Positions 51,948 to 61,316 are shown, counted from the first letter of the stretch. The stretch is 64,000 nucleotides of DNA from Clostridium_X cadaveris (GCF_039521325.1 NZ_BAAACD010000002.1), one strand, 5' to 3'. Notes: a model not told the origin generated them from the letters alone. Numbers and translations: made by a program.

Positions 51948-53219
51948 ATGATGTTAGCGCTTGTACTTGGAGGGGGAGGAGCAAGAGGATCTTATCAGAT
52001 TGGAGTGTGGAAAGCTTTAAGGGAGCTTGATATAAAGGCAGATATAATTACTGGTACTTCAGTGGGAGCTATAAATGGAGCTATGATAGCACAAGGAGAA
52101 TATGAAAGAGCATTAGACTTATGGATGAACATAGAAAATAAGATGGTGTTCGGTGGGATTTATGAAGAGGATGATAAAAAATCAAAAATTGAAATAGTTA
52201 TAGAGAAACTGATGGAAAATGATTTGCTTAATATGAATCCACTAAAAGAACTCTTAGAGAAAAACATAGATGAAGAAAATATAAGAAATTCAGAAGTTAA
52301 ATTTGGAATAATGACAGTAGATAAAGATGCTTATAAGGAAGAAGCTATTTTTTTAGAAGATATAAATGAAGGAAAATTAGTGGATTATATAATGGCAAGT
52401 GCAGCACTATATCCTTTAGTAAAAGCTCATGATATAGATGGTAAGCAATATATAGATGGAGGGTTCTATGATAATCTTCCAATTAACATGGCAGTGAGCA
52501 AAGGGGCAGATAAAATAATAGCTGTAGATCTTAAGGCCATAGGAATTATAAAAGAAGATGGAGAAAACTGTGAAAAGGAAGTAATAAGAATAAGTCCATA
52601 CAGAGATCTAGGTTCAATTATAGATTTTAAAAGCAGCCAGATGAAAAAAAATATAGACCTTGGATATACGGATGCTATGAAGTCTTTTAAAGTTTTGGAT
52701 GGAAGAAGCTTTACATTTTTAAATGGAGAGGTTGAAAAATTAGAAGAAAAGTGTTTTGAGAGATTTAGTGAAGTTTATTCATTTATGGGTGAAGATTTTG
52801 AAAGAAACAAACTTCTTGATGGTCGATGTATAGAGGAACTCATGAAACTTTTTAATATTCTATTGAGTGGTGAAAATGACGATGAGAAATTTATACTTCA
52901 ATGTGCAGAAAAAGCAGGAGATATCTTTGATATTGACTATATAAAAATATATACAGCTCAAAGTTTTAAGGATGAAATCAAACGAGAGATTATAAAAGTT
53001 GAGTATGATGAAAAATTTTCTATGGATGATTTGAAAAATATTGATATAATTCCAGTGATAAAAAATGTTTTAACACCTAAGTCAAGAGTACTTATAATGG
53101 CAAAGATAATTAAAAATATAAAAGAAACACAAAAACCTAAAGATATTTTAAAAGTTATGTCATTAAATAAAGAGGAGTTTAAAGGAGCTTTATTTATATA
53201 TGGAATAGGAGCTGCATAG
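51948..53219 (+). CDS. Patatin-like phospholipase
   Basis: A 423-residue patatin-family acyl hydrolase. The oxyanion motif is GGGGARGSYQIG near 7-18, the nucleophile is Ser in GTSVGA near 36-41, and the catalytic Asp is in DGGFYDNLP. The patatin domain ends near residue 250; the C-terminal part of about 170 residues has no recognised domain. The ATG at 51948 follows GTGGAGGAATTTTCT. A GTG at 51933 overlaps that site. It is a lone gene, likely acting on membrane lipids. Confidence 0.9.
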   Translation: MMLALVLGGGGARGSYQIGVWKALRELDIKADIITGTSVGAINGAMIAQGEYERALDLWMNIENKMVFGGIYEEDDKKSKIEIVIEKLMENDLLNMNPLKELLEKNIDEENIRNSEVKFGIMTVDKDAYKEEAIFLEDINEGKLVDYIMASAALYPLVKAHDIDGKQYIDGGFYDNLPINMAVSKGADKIIAVDLKAIGIIKEDGENCEKEVIRISPYRDLGSIIDFKSSQMKKNIDLGYTDAMKSFKVLDGRSFTFLNGEVEKLEEKCFERFSEVYSFMGEDFERNKLLDGRCIEELMKLFNILLSGENDDEKFILQCAEKAGDIFDIDYIKIYTAQSFKDEIKREIIKVEYDEKFSMDDLKNIDIIPVIKNVLTPKSRVLIMAKIIKNIKETQKPKDILKVMSLNKEEFKGALFIYGIGAA

Positions 53220-53367
53220 CAGCAGAGGTAATTAATAAGTGAAAACGTATAAATGATAAAAAAATAACAATACAATGAGAATTAAGAGAGATAGATTACT
53301 TGAAATAAGTGCGTAATTTTGAGAAAATAAAGATATAACAAACAATGGGGAAGAAGGGGTGAATTTA

Positions 53368-53613
53368 ATGAAAGAATTAAAAGTATGTATTGGAAGTGCA
53401 TGTCACTTAAAAGGATCTTACGATGTTATTGAAGGATTTAAAAAATTAATAAGTGATAATGGCGTAGAAGATAGAATATCATTAAAAGCAGCGTTCTGCT
53501 TAGGTCATTGTACAGAAGCTGTTTCAGTAGAAAAATGGGATGGAACTATACTAAGCGTTTCAAAGGATAATATAGAAGATATCTTTAAAAATCAAATTTT
53601 ATGTGACTTATAG
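53368..53613 (+). CDS. Thioredoxin-like [2Fe-2S] ferredoxin
   Basis: An 81-residue NuoE-like ferredoxin with Cys in KVCIGSACHLKGS and AAFCLGHCTEAV, the four ligands of a thioredoxin-fold [2Fe-2S] cluster. The ATG at 53368 has AAGGGGTG 6 nt upstream. It is 12 bp before the sensory hydrogenase gene and is probably an electron carrier or partner of the cluster products. Confidence 0.9.
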   Translation: MKELKVCIGSACHLKGSYDVIEGFKKLISDNGVEDRISLKAAFCLGHCTEAVSVEKWDGTILSVSKDNIEDIFKNQILCDL

Positions 53614-53625
53614 GAGGTTAATCCT

Positions 53626-55335
53626 ATGGGTATTATTAAATTCTTAGAAACAAACTGTAGGAATTGTTATGCTTGTGTTAGGGCATGTGAAGTTAATGCC
53701 ATAAAGATTAAAAATGATCAAGCTCAAATAATAGAAGATAGATGCATACATTGTGGTATGTGTGTGTCTGCATGTCCTAGAAATGCAAAAGATATAGAAT
53801 GCGATATAGATAAAGTAAAAGGCTTTTTCAAAAACAATGAAAGAACAGTAGTATCCTTAGGATCAACTTTTGTGGGAGCTTTTGGACATAATAGTCCGAA
53901 GATTGTAGCTGCACTAAAGAAGCTGGGATTTGATTATGTAGAGGAGATTGTAATAGCTTCTCAAAGAGTAAGTAGGGAATATGAAAAGTATGCAGAAAGA
54001 AAAGATGGAAAGTGCTACATTACAAGTTATTGTCCATCTATAAATGAGTTGATTCAAAAATATTATCCAGAAGTAATTCCGAATCTTATTCCAGTGATTC
54101 CTCCTATGGTATGTCACGGTAAAATGATTAAGAAGAGGTACGGGGATGATACAAGGGTAATATTTATAGGACCCTGCGTAGCTAAAAAATCAGAAGCAAA
54201 GGGAGAAGATGACGTAGATGCTATCATAACCTTTGATGAACTGTCACTTTGGTTAAAAGAAGAAGGAATAGAATTTTCAAGCCTTGAAGAGGTACCGTTT
54301 GATGATAAATCTATTTATGGCAAGAGATTTCCTATTTTTGGAGAAACTGTGTATCAGATGAATACAAGAGGGCTAAAAGGTGAAGTAATTTATGTTGATG
54401 GAATAAATGACTGTAAAGAAGTCCTTCAAAAGGTAAGAGAGGGAAAGTTTAAAGATATACTTATAGAGATGAATTTATGTAGACATGGATGCCTTGATGG
54501 CCCAGCTATGCCACATAATGTTGCCACAATTTATGAAAGGCAACAAGATATGAAAAAATACATCAACAATTGTGAAAAAACTAACAAATCATATTTAAAA
54601 ATGGAATCTGAAGATAATATAGATATGGTAAAGAAATTTGACCCTAAAGTTCAGACTTTAAAAAGACCAAGTAAGGAAGAGATAACAGCTATACTGGCTA
54701 GTATAGGAAAATATAGAAGAGAAGATGAGCTTAACTGCGGAGCTTGTGGATATTCAACATGCAGGCAGAAGGCTATAGCTGTCTATAATGGTCTTGCAGA
54801 ACCAACTATGTGTCTTCCATTTATGAAACAAAAGGCAGAAAACTTTTCAAATATAATCTTTGATATGACACCTACAGTTATATTAGTTATAGATGATAAA
54901 CTAAAAGTTTTAGATTGTAATTCAGCAGCTGAAAAGTTTTTCTCTACTACTAAGGGCGCAGCTATTGGATCAAGTATTGGTAAATTTATGCATACCAGCA
55001 TTATAAAAGAAAGCATTTCTTCAGACAGAGATATAATAAATAGAAGGCAGAATTTGGATGCAAATAATGCTACTGTTCTTACTAGCATAATAAAGGTAGA
55101 GAATTCGAATATAATATTGGTACTTATAAATGATTTTACTAAAGCTTTAAAGCAAGAAGAAAAGCTTCAGAAAATGAGAATAAATGCAATAGATATGGCT
55201 CAACATGTAATAGATAAACAAATGACAGTTGCTCAAGAGATAGCTAGTCTGCTTGGAGAAACTACGGCAGAGACAAAAGTATCCTTGACAAAATTAAAAA
55301 GGTTAGTACAAGGGGAAGAGGTTGATCTAAAATGA
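53626..55335 (+). CDS. Sensory-type [FeFe] hydrogenase homologue with PAS domain
   Basis: A 569-residue protein. Two [4Fe-4S] ferredoxin motifs lie at 11-51 and an H-cluster domain at about 70-320. In the H-domain, P1 is TSYCP (the usual first Cys is Y135; C136 remains), P2 is GPCVAKKSE (C184) and P3 has C285 and C289. Another Fe-S motif is at C371, C374, C379 and C396. A PAS domain spans about 407-510, and a C-terminal helical region follows. Loss of the proton-relay Cys and presence of PAS fit the putative H2/redox-sensing groups. It overlaps the SpoIIE-like phosphatase by 4 nt. Confidence 0.88.
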   Translation: MGIIKFLETNCRNCYACVRACEVNAIKIKNDQAQIIEDRCIHCGMCVSACPRNAKDIECDIDKVKGFFKNNERTVVSLGSTFVGAFGHNSPKIVAALKKLGFDYVEEIVIASQRVSREYEKYAERKDGKCYITSYCPSINELIQKYYPEVIPNLIPVIPPMVCHGKMIKKRYGDDTRVIFIGPCVAKKSEAKGEDDVDAIITFDELSLWLKEEGIEFSSLEEVPFDDKSIYGKRFPIFGETVYQMNTRGLKGEVIYVDGINDCKEVLQKVREGKFKDILIEMNLCRHGCLDGPAMPHNVATIYERQQDMKKYINNCEKTNKSYLKMESEDNIDMVKKFDPKVQTLKRPSKEEITAILASIGKYRREDELNCGACGYSTCRQKAIAVYNGLAEPTMCLPFMKQKAENFSNIIFDMTPTVILVIDDKLKVLDCNSAAEKFFSTTKGAAIGSSIGKFMHTSIIKESISSDRDIINRRQNLDANNATVLTSIIKVENSNIILVLINDFTKALKQEEKLQKMRINAIDMAQHVIDKQMTVAQEIASLLGETTAETKVSLTKLKRLVQGEEVDLK

Positions 55336-56492
55336 GTTTTTTCGTAGACTATGCAACTGACAGCTTGAATAAAGCTGGAGAAGAGTTGTGTGGTGATACC
55401 GTAGAATTCTTCCGCTCTGATAGCAATGCTATTGCTGTCATGTCAGATGGATTAGGCAGCGGTGTAAAAGCAAATATATTAGCAACTCTTACAGCAAAGA
55501 TAGCTATTACAATGCTTAAAGAAGGACTTCACATAGAAGAGGTTGTTGATACAATCGCTCATACACTTCCTGTTTGTAATGTTAGAAAACTTGCGTATGC
55601 TACTTTTACAATAGTAAAGGTTGATAATAACGGAACTGTATATGCAGCTGAGTTTGATAATCCAAGCTTATTTTTAATAAGAAATGGGAAAGTAGAAAAA
55701 TTAGATGGAACCACTATTGAGATAAATGAAAGAAAAATAAAAGAGAGCATTTTTAAATTACAGGAAGACGATATCTTAATACTTGTAAGTGATGGAGTAG
55801 TGCATGCAGGTGTAGGCACTGTACTTAGCTTAGGATGGCGTTGGGAAGAGATAGCAGAGTTTATTGAAAAGATGCCACTGAAGAAAATGTCTGCAAAAGA
55901 TATAATGAATAAGATCTTAACAACATGTGATAATCTTTATTTAAAAAAACCAGGCGATGATGCTACTGTATCCGTTATGAAATTGGTAAAGCCAAAAGAA
56001 GTAACTATGTTTTCAGGTCCACCTAAAAACCATAATAAGGATTCTGAGATAATAAGGGACCTTATGAGAGCCACAGGACAGAAGATAATATGTGGAGGGA
56101 CGGCCTCAAATATCGCCTGTAGGGAGTTAAATAGAGAGTTAAATATAGATATGGAATATGTAAACAAGGAAATACCACCTATAGGATATATAAATGGTAT
56201 TGACCTTGTAACTGAAGGGGTACTCACTATAAAAGCAACAATAGAAAGATTGAAAAAGATTAAGCTATCAATGGATTTTAGTGCTTTAGATGGAGATGAT
56301 GGTTCTTCAAAGCTTGCTAAGCTTTTATATGAAAACTGTACTCATTTAAAAATGCTTGTGGGAACAGCGGTAAATCCAGCTCACCAGAATCCAAGTTTTC
56401 CAGAAGAGTTAAGCATAAAGTATAAATTACTTATGGAATTAGAAGACATAATGAAGAGTTTAGGAAAAGTTGTTGAAGTGAAGTACTATTAG
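55332..56492 (+). CDS. SpoIIE-type PP2C serine phosphatase
   Basis: A 386-residue protein with a PP2C/SpoIIE phosphatase domain (about 1-220). Metal Asp residues occur in VMSDGLGSG, LVSDGVVHAG and KPGDDATVSV. The C-terminal 165 residues (from about SGPPKNHNKD) form a separate domain found in hydrogenase-linked phosphatases. It overlaps the sensor gene by 4 nt (ATGA). It probably carries the sensor's signal to a phosphoprotein. The target is unknown. Confidence 0.9.
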   Translation: MSFFVDYATDSLNKAGEELCGDTVEFFRSDSNAIAVMSDGLGSGVKANILATLTAKIAITMLKEGLHIEEVVDTIAHTLPVCNVRKLAYATFTIVKVDNNGTVYAAEFDNPSLFLIRNGKVEKLDGTTIEINERKIKESIFKLQEDDILILVSDGVVHAGVGTVLSLGWRWEEIAEFIEKMPLKKMSAKDIMNKILTTCDNLYLKKPGDDATVSVMKLVKPKEVTMFSGPPKNHNKDSEIIRDLMRATGQKIICGGTASNIACRELNRELNIDMEYVNKEIPPIGYINGIDLVTEGVLTIKATIERLKKIKLSMDFSALDGDDGSSKLAKLLYENCTHLKMLVGTAVNPAHQNPSFPEELSIKYKLLMELEDIMKSLGKVVEVKYY

Positions 56493-56507
56493 GAGGAGAA
56501 TAAATAA

Positions 56508-57980
56508 ATGAGAAAATTTGAAAGCCAGGTACAATTAATAAAATACAAGGTTTTAAAGGATATAATAGAAAGAACTATAAATGGTACTTTTGTAGAAAGT
56601 CGTTATAAAATGCCAAAGGAAATTTTATCAAGTGACGAACCTCTTACAAGATGCTGTATATATAAGGAAAGAGAAATAGTTTCTCAAAGAATAGATGTTG
56701 CAGCAGATCCATTAAATGATGATGAATGTGTAATAAATATTTTAAGTATAGCTTGTGATGAATGTCCAGTAAAGAGATTTCAAATTACTGAAGCTTGTAG
56801 AGGATGTCTTGCTCATAAGTGTATTCAAGTCTGTCCACGTGATGCTATAATAATAGAAAATGGAAGAGCGGTTATAGATCAAAAGAAATGTATAGAATGT
56901 GGAAGATGTAAAGATGCATGTCCATTTAATGCTGTATCAGATGTTATGCGTCCATGTAAGAAAGCGTGTGGAAGTAAAGCAATAAAGATAAGAGAAGATA
57001 AAAAGGCAGATATAGACAGAGATAAATGTACTAGCTGTGGAGCATGTGCATATAAGTGTCCATTTGGAGCTATAAGCGATAGAAGTGAAATTATACCAAT
57101 AGTTAAATCTTTAGAATCATATAAGAAAGATAAGAAACAAAAGGTATATGCTGTTGTTGCTCCAGCTATTGCTAGCCAATATCATGCTCAAGCAGGGCAA
57201 ATAATAGCAGCAATAAAGAAAATGGGATTCAGTGATGTAATAGAAGCTGCTTTAGGAGCAGATATAGTTGCTTACCACGAATCTTTAGAGTTTGCTGAAA
57301 GAGTAGGCAAAAACGGAGAAGTATGTATGATGACTTCATGTTGTCCAGCTTTTGTTGAACACGTAAGAAAGAATCATCCTGCAGTAGCAGAGCACCTATC
57401 TACTATGGTATCTCCAATGGTTGCTATAGCAAGATTTATAAGAAAGACTGATGAAGATTGTAAGATAGTATTTATAGGACCATGCACAGCAAAAAAAGAG
57501 GAAGCCCGTGTAGAAGAGTTAAAAGATGCGGTTGATTACGTAATGACTTTTGAAGAATTAGAAGCTATGATTGATGCATACAATATAGTTGTAGAAGAAT
57601 GTGAAGCTGAGCCAATGGAAAATGCATCTCCATTTGGAAGAGTATTTGCAAGATCAAGCGGAGTTAAAGATGCTGTAGTTCAAGCTATAAAAGAAGAAGG
57701 ACTTACAGATATGGAATTTAAACCACTTGTGTGTAATGGAATAGATGAGATAGACAAAGCTCTTATGCTTTTAAAGTTAGGAAAGCTTCCATATAACTTT
57801 ATAGAAGGTATGGCTTGCAAGGGTGGATGTATGAATGGACCAGGATCTTTAACTCATGAACCAAGAGATCAAAAACTTATAGATAAGTATGCAGAGCAAT
57901 CTGTAGAAGGAACTATAAAAGAGGCATTAAGAGTTATAGATTTAAATGGAGTGAAACTTCATAGAAAATACGGTAAATAA
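56508..57980 (+). CDS. Catalytic [FeFe] hydrogenase, monomeric group-B type
   Basis: A 490-residue hydrogenase. Accessory Fe-S clusters are bound by Cys-rich motifs at about 97-185 (CRGCLAHKCIQVCP, CIECGRCKDACP, CTSCGACAYKCP), with another Cys set at 49-86. The H-cluster is complete: P1 TSCCPAF (C278, C279), P2 GPCTAKKEEA (C326) and P3 EGMACKGGCMNGPG (C437, C441). It oxidises or makes H2 with ferredoxin as partner. The ATG follows TAGGAGGAGAATAA, 15 bp after the phosphatase. It is last in the cluster, with a strong terminator. Confidence 0.94.
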   Translation: MRKFESQVQLIKYKVLKDIIERTINGTFVESRYKMPKEILSSDEPLTRCCIYKEREIVSQRIDVAADPLNDDECVINILSIACDECPVKRFQITEACRGCLAHKCIQVCPRDAIIIENGRAVIDQKKCIECGRCKDACPFNAVSDVMRPCKKACGSKAIKIREDKKADIDRDKCTSCGACAYKCPFGAISDRSEIIPIVKSLESYKKDKKQKVYAVVAPAIASQYHAQAGQIIAAIKKMGFSDVIEAALGADIVAYHESLEFAERVGKNGEVCMMTSCCPAFVEHVRKNHPAVAEHLSTMVSPMVAIARFIRKTDEDCKIVFIGPCTAKKEEARVEELKDAVDYVMTFEELEAMIDAYNIVVEECEAEPMENASPFGRVFARSSGVKDAVVQAIKEEGLTDMEFKPLVCNGIDEIDKALMLLKLGKLPYNFIEGMACKGGCMNGPGSLTHEPRDQKLIDKYAEQSVEGTIKEALRVIDLNGVKLHRKYGK

Positions 57981-57995
57981 GTTAAAAGTGAAGAA

Positions 57996-58033
57996 TAGAA
58001 AAGCCGAATTCCTATAGGAATTCGGCTTTTCTA
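57996..58033. terminator. Perfect palindromic terminator after hydrogenase
   Basis: A perfect 38-bp palindrome (19-bp arms centred on CTATAG). T4 lies within the 3' arm and T3 soon after. Confidence 0.85.
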
Positions 58034-58129
58034 TTTGAATCCAGAAATCATTTTATGCAGATAGTGACATTTTTTAAAAGATATCCATATACTATAGTAT
58101 ATTTCAATATACAAAGGAGGAATAAGAAA

Positions 58130-58372
58130 ATGAGCTATTGCAATAATGAATGGATTGAAGGTACATGCAATGAAGAAGAGTATATAGATAGAATGGAAGA
58201 CATCTTTGGCGATTGTGATGAAGATGATGAGGAGGATGTTGGTGAAACATGTGGAAATCCATGGTCATGTGACTGCAGAATATTTTGCATAAGAGACTAT
58301 AGAAATGTTTTTGACTATTGCTATGGAATACCAACATTTGATACATGGGATTGTGGATATTGGTGGTATTAA
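58130..58372 (+). CDS. Small acidic Cys- and aromatic-rich protein
   Basis: An 80-residue protein of unknown function. It has nine Cys (4, 13, 29, 41, 47, 49, 53, 64, 75), a very acidic middle (DCDEDDEEDVGE) and a C-terminus ending WDCGYWWY. The ATG at 58130 follows AAAGGAGGAATAAGAAA. Longer frames lack a site. It may bind metal or be disulfide-linked, for example in a spore coat, but nothing proves this. It follows the hydrogenase terminator, so it is transcribed separately. Confidence 0.6.
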   Translation: MSYCNNEWIEGTCNEEEYIDRMEDIFGDCDEDDEEDVGETCGNPWSCDCRIFCIRDYRNVFDYCYGIPTFDTWDCGYWWY

Positions 58373-58409
58373 GCTTAAGTAAAAATTAGGACAGAAAAAG
58401 CTGAATTTA

Positions 58410-58451
58410 TAGCCTTAACCATTGATGATGTTTGGTTAGGGCTATTTTTTT
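58410..58451 (+). terminator. Terminator, copy A of a repeated intergenic element
   Basis: A 12-bp stem (58410-58421 with 58433-58444) is followed by seven T. A near-copy occurs at 61222-61261, with similarity continuing about 40 bp further. Confidence 0.85.
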
Positions 58452-58568
58452 GCAAATAAAAATAGTTTTTTATAAGTAATAAGTCATTTATAGAATATGC
58501 TATAATGGAAATAATTACAAAGATCCAGTTTAGCGAACTTAAGAATTAGAAGTTAAGGAGGTTTTTTA

Positions 58569-59123
58569 ATGAAACATAAAGGCACAAAATACATAGAAAC
58601 TGAACGATTAATATTGCGACCATTTACAATGGAAGATACATCAGCTATGTATAAAAATTGGGCATCTGATGAAGACGTTACAAAATTTCTTATGTGGCCA
58701 GCGCATAAAGATGTATCTATAAGCGAGAATGTATTAAAAGAATGGACTAAAAATTATCAAGATATGTCTTACTATCAGTGGGCAATTGTTTTTAAACAAT
58801 ATTCAAATGAACCAATTGGGAGTATTGGAGTGAATAATTCAATAGATGAAACAATACAAATGGCGCATATAGGATATTGTATTGGTAAAAAGTGGTGGCA
58901 TATGGGGATTACATCAGAGGCATTGAAACTTGTTATGGAATATCTATTTGATGAAGTTGGGATTAATCGGGTAGAATCTAGACATGATCCAAGAAATCAT
59001 AATTCAGGTGAAGTTATGAAAAAATGTGGAATGAAATACGAAGGAACGCTAAGAGCTGCTGATTGGAATAACCAGGGCGTGTGTGATGCAAGCTACTATG
59101 CTTTATTAGCAAGTGAACGATAA
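58569..59123 (+). CDS. GNAT acetyltransferase (RimJ/RimL-like)
   Basis: A 184-residue N-acetyltransferase. ETERLILRPFTMEDTSAMYK is the typical N-terminus. GYCIGKKWWHMGITSEALKL is the acetyl-CoA pyrophosphate loop, and ESRHDPRNHNSGEVMKKCGM the C-terminal motif. The ATG follows AAGGAGGTTTTTTA. Substrates in this family range from ribosomal proteins to small amines. It is the first gene of the accessory patch. Confidence 0.9.
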   Translation: MKHKGTKYIETERLILRPFTMEDTSAMYKNWASDEDVTKFLMWPAHKDVSISENVLKEWTKNYQDMSYYQWAIVFKQYSNEPIGSIGVNNSIDETIQMAHIGYCIGKKWWHMGITSEALKLVMEYLFDEVGINRVESRHDPRNHNSGEVMKKCGMKYEGTLRAADWNNQGVCDASYYALLASER

Positions 59124-59235
59124 ATTCTATTTTATTACTTGATAAACTTATATACAAATTAGAATTTAAAGTTTATATTAGGCTAGCTAAGATTTGTTGA
59201 ATTTTAATGAAATTAAGTTGTTTATGGAGGAAATT

Positions 59236-59691
59236 ATGCATTTAGGAAGTATTTATTTAATTGTAAAAAATTTTGAGTATTCTATAGATTTTTATGAGAA
59301 ATTGCTTGAAATGCCTGTTTCAAAGAAGAATATGGATAGATTTGCTATGTTTAACTGTGATGGACAATGTATATCAATTATGAATGGCTATTTTGATATA
59401 CAGAATCCTGATAAAGTTATAACTAAAGGTAATTTTGATGAATATTTTGATGACTTGGTACAAATATCAAATCTACCTAATTCCAGAAAAGTAGTTTTGA
59501 ATTTCTGGGATGAAGATTTACGAAAAGAATATAATCGAGTAAAGAGATTGAATATTTCAAGTAACTTAACTGATATAAAGTATGTTTGTAATGTAAGTCC
59601 ATACTATTATTTTCAATTTACTGACCCAGATGGAAATGTAATTGAAGTAACGGGTGAATACACACCGGAAAATGGTGAATTTAATGAGTAA
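59236..59691 (+). CDS. VOC-family (glyoxalase-like) protein
   Basis: A 151-residue vicinal-oxygen-chelate protein with the paired beta-alpha-beta pattern (MHLGSIYLIVKNFEYSIDFY and the C-terminal YYFQFTDPDGNVIEVTGEY). The ATG at 59236 has GGAGGAAATT upstream. Members include lactoylglutathione lyases, resistance proteins and dioxygenases; no specific function is evident. Its end overlaps the AlkD-like gene by 8 nt. Confidence 0.85.
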   Translation: MHLGSIYLIVKNFEYSIDFYEKLLEMPVSKKNMDRFAMFNCDGQCISIMNGYFDIQNPDKVITKGNFDEYFDDLVQISNLPNSRKVVLNFWDEDLRKEYNRVKRLNISSNLTDIKYVCNVSPYYYFQFTDPDGNVIEVTGEYTPENGEFNE

Positions 59692-60355
59692 TTTTATTGT
59701 TTATGTAAAAAAGCATTTAGATAATCTTACTCTTACTTTTGGTGGTGAGCATATAAAAACAGTAGAGATACGAAAATTATCAAACAATCTTTATAGAGAA
59801 TTAGATGATAAGTCAAAAGCTAATGTATTCAAAATATGCGAAGATCTTCTAGAGGAGTATAATTGGGCAATGGGAGTGATAGCATATGATTTTGCATACA
59901 GAGTTAGAAAACAATATGATGATAATACTTTTTCAATATTTGAATCATGGCTTATCAAATATGTACGTGGTTGGGGGGATTGTGATGATTTTTGTACTCA
60001 TGCATTTGGAGAGTTGCTTATTCAAAAGCCTGAATGCTTTCATAAAATTATATCATGGACTAATAGAGAAGAATTTTGGATGCGTCGAGCAGCGGCAGTA
60101 ATTCTAATCCCATCTATTAATCAAAACAAATATAGTAAACTTGAACCATTTTTAATATCTGACAAATTAATAAAAGATGATAATGTGTTAGTATGTAAGG
60201 GATATGGTTGGATGCTAAAAGTTCTATCAATTAAGGAATTGGAACTCGTATATAACTATCTTGTTAATAATAGGGAAATTATGCCACGTGTTTCTTTTAG
60301 GTATGCAATAGAAAAAATGGATAAGCATATGAAGGAACAATTGATGAGGTTATGA
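59684..60355 (+). CDS. AlkD-like DNA alkylation repair protein
   Basis: A 223-residue HEAT-like-repeat protein resembling DNA glycosylase AlkD. GVIAYDFAYRVRKQY, SWLIKYVRGWGDCDDF (the W..D..D catalytic region) and EFWMRRAAAVILI are the family landmarks. The ATG overlaps the VOC stop (AATGAGTAA), with a weak GGTGA upstream, so translation is probably coupled. It would remove alkylated bases. Confidence 0.82.
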   Translation: MSNFIVYVKKHLDNLTLTFGGEHIKTVEIRKLSNNLYRELDDKSKANVFKICEDLLEEYNWAMGVIAYDFAYRVRKQYDDNTFSIFESWLIKYVRGWGDCDDFCTHAFGELLIQKPECFHKIISWTNREEFWMRRAAAVILIPSINQNKYSKLEPFLISDKLIKDDNVLVCKGYGWMLKVLSIKELELVYNYLVNNREIMPRVSFRYAIEKMDKHMKEQLMRL

Positions 60356-60422
60356 GGATAGTTTACTTTTGCAAATTTCAATTTATAGTACGGATTATTT
60401 ATATAATTAGAAGGTGATTTTG

Positions 60423-60613
60423 ATGGACATTAGAACAGCAAACGAAAGAGAATTATTAAATTTATGGGAAGAGACAGAGAAAAGTATGAAACCAACTACT
60501 CGTTTTTTTATGACAATATTAAAAGATGAAAAACAAACACCTAATACATGTGAAAAATTTTGCTTGTTACAAAAGCAATTATAGATGAAGGACTAAACAT
60601 AGAGGTTATTTAA
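60423..60613 (+). pseudogene. Decayed gene fragment (possible GNAT N-terminus)
   Basis: ATG 60423 with AGAAGGTGATTTTG opens a 53-codon frame beginning MDIRTANERELLNLWEETE and ending at 60584. A second frame from about 60568 reads VTKAIIDEGLNIEVI to a stop at 60613, as if a frameshift or internal deletion joined two pieces. The N-terminus looks like a GNAT start, but the evidence is thin. Confidence 0.4.
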
Positions 60614-60708
60614 CAATTTTAATATTTTATAATAAATTATAAAAGAATTAGGGGAGAGTTTAGCAGCTGACTAAAATTAATAATAAATTAAAGATAGGTG
60701 GGGGAAGA

Positions 60709-61206
60709 ATGGAGCTAGAAACAAATAGATTGATATTAAGAAAGTTTAGAGAAAATGATATTAATGAAGCAGCTGAGTATTTAAAAGATATAGAAGTCAT
60801 GAAGTATATTGAGAAGCCATTTACAAATAAAGAAACAAAAGACTTTATTCGTAAATATGGTATTAATAATATTCCTCTTATTTATGCACTATATGAAAAG
60901 AATGAAAGGAAGGTTATAGGGCATATAATTTTTCATTCATTTGATAGCAGTGATACTTATGAATTAGGATGGATTATTGGAAGAGAGTATTGGGGTAAAG
61001 GATACTGCATTGAAATAAGTAAAGCTGTCATTGAATATGGATTTAATAAAATGAATTTGAAAAAAATTATTGCTGAAACAGTAAAAGAAAATAAAAATTC
61101 AGTAGCACTAATTAAAAAATTAGGTTTAATTGAAGAGAAATGTGTAAATAAAGATTATAACGATGAATTAATAGTATTTAGCATAAAGAGTCCTTATGAA
61201 AATTAA
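60709..61206 (+). CDS. GNAT acetyltransferase (RimJ/RimL-like), second copy
   Basis: A 165-residue acetyltransferase. METNRLILRKFRENDINEA-like N-terminus (MELETNRLILRKF), GWIIGREYWGKGYCIEISKA as the CoA loop and ENKNSVALIKKLGLIEE at the C-terminus. It is distinct from the gene at 58569, not a duplicate. The ATG follows GGTGGGGGAAGA. It is the last gene of the accessory patch. Confidence 0.9.
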   Translation: MELETNRLILRKFRENDINEAAEYLKDIEVMKYIEKPFTNKETKDFIRKYGINNIPLIYALYEKNERKVIGHIIFHSFDSSDTYELGWIIGREYWGKGYCIEISKAVIEYGFNKMNLKKIIAETVKENKNSVALIKKLGLIEEKCVNKDYNDELIVFSIKSPYEN

Positions 61207-61221
61207 ATTAGATCATATTTA

Positions 61222-61261
61222 TAGCTTTAACCATTGATGGTATTTGGTTAAGGCTATTTTT
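61222..61261 (+). terminator. Terminator, copy B of the repeated intergenic element
   Basis: A 12-bp stem (61222-61233 with 61245-61256, one G-U pair) is followed by T5. Its sequence is nearly that of copy A at 58410. Confidence 0.8.
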
Positions 61262-61316
61262 ATAAGTAAAAATGTTGTATTATAAATAGTAAGACAAATT
61301 TGGAGGAGGAATTCAT

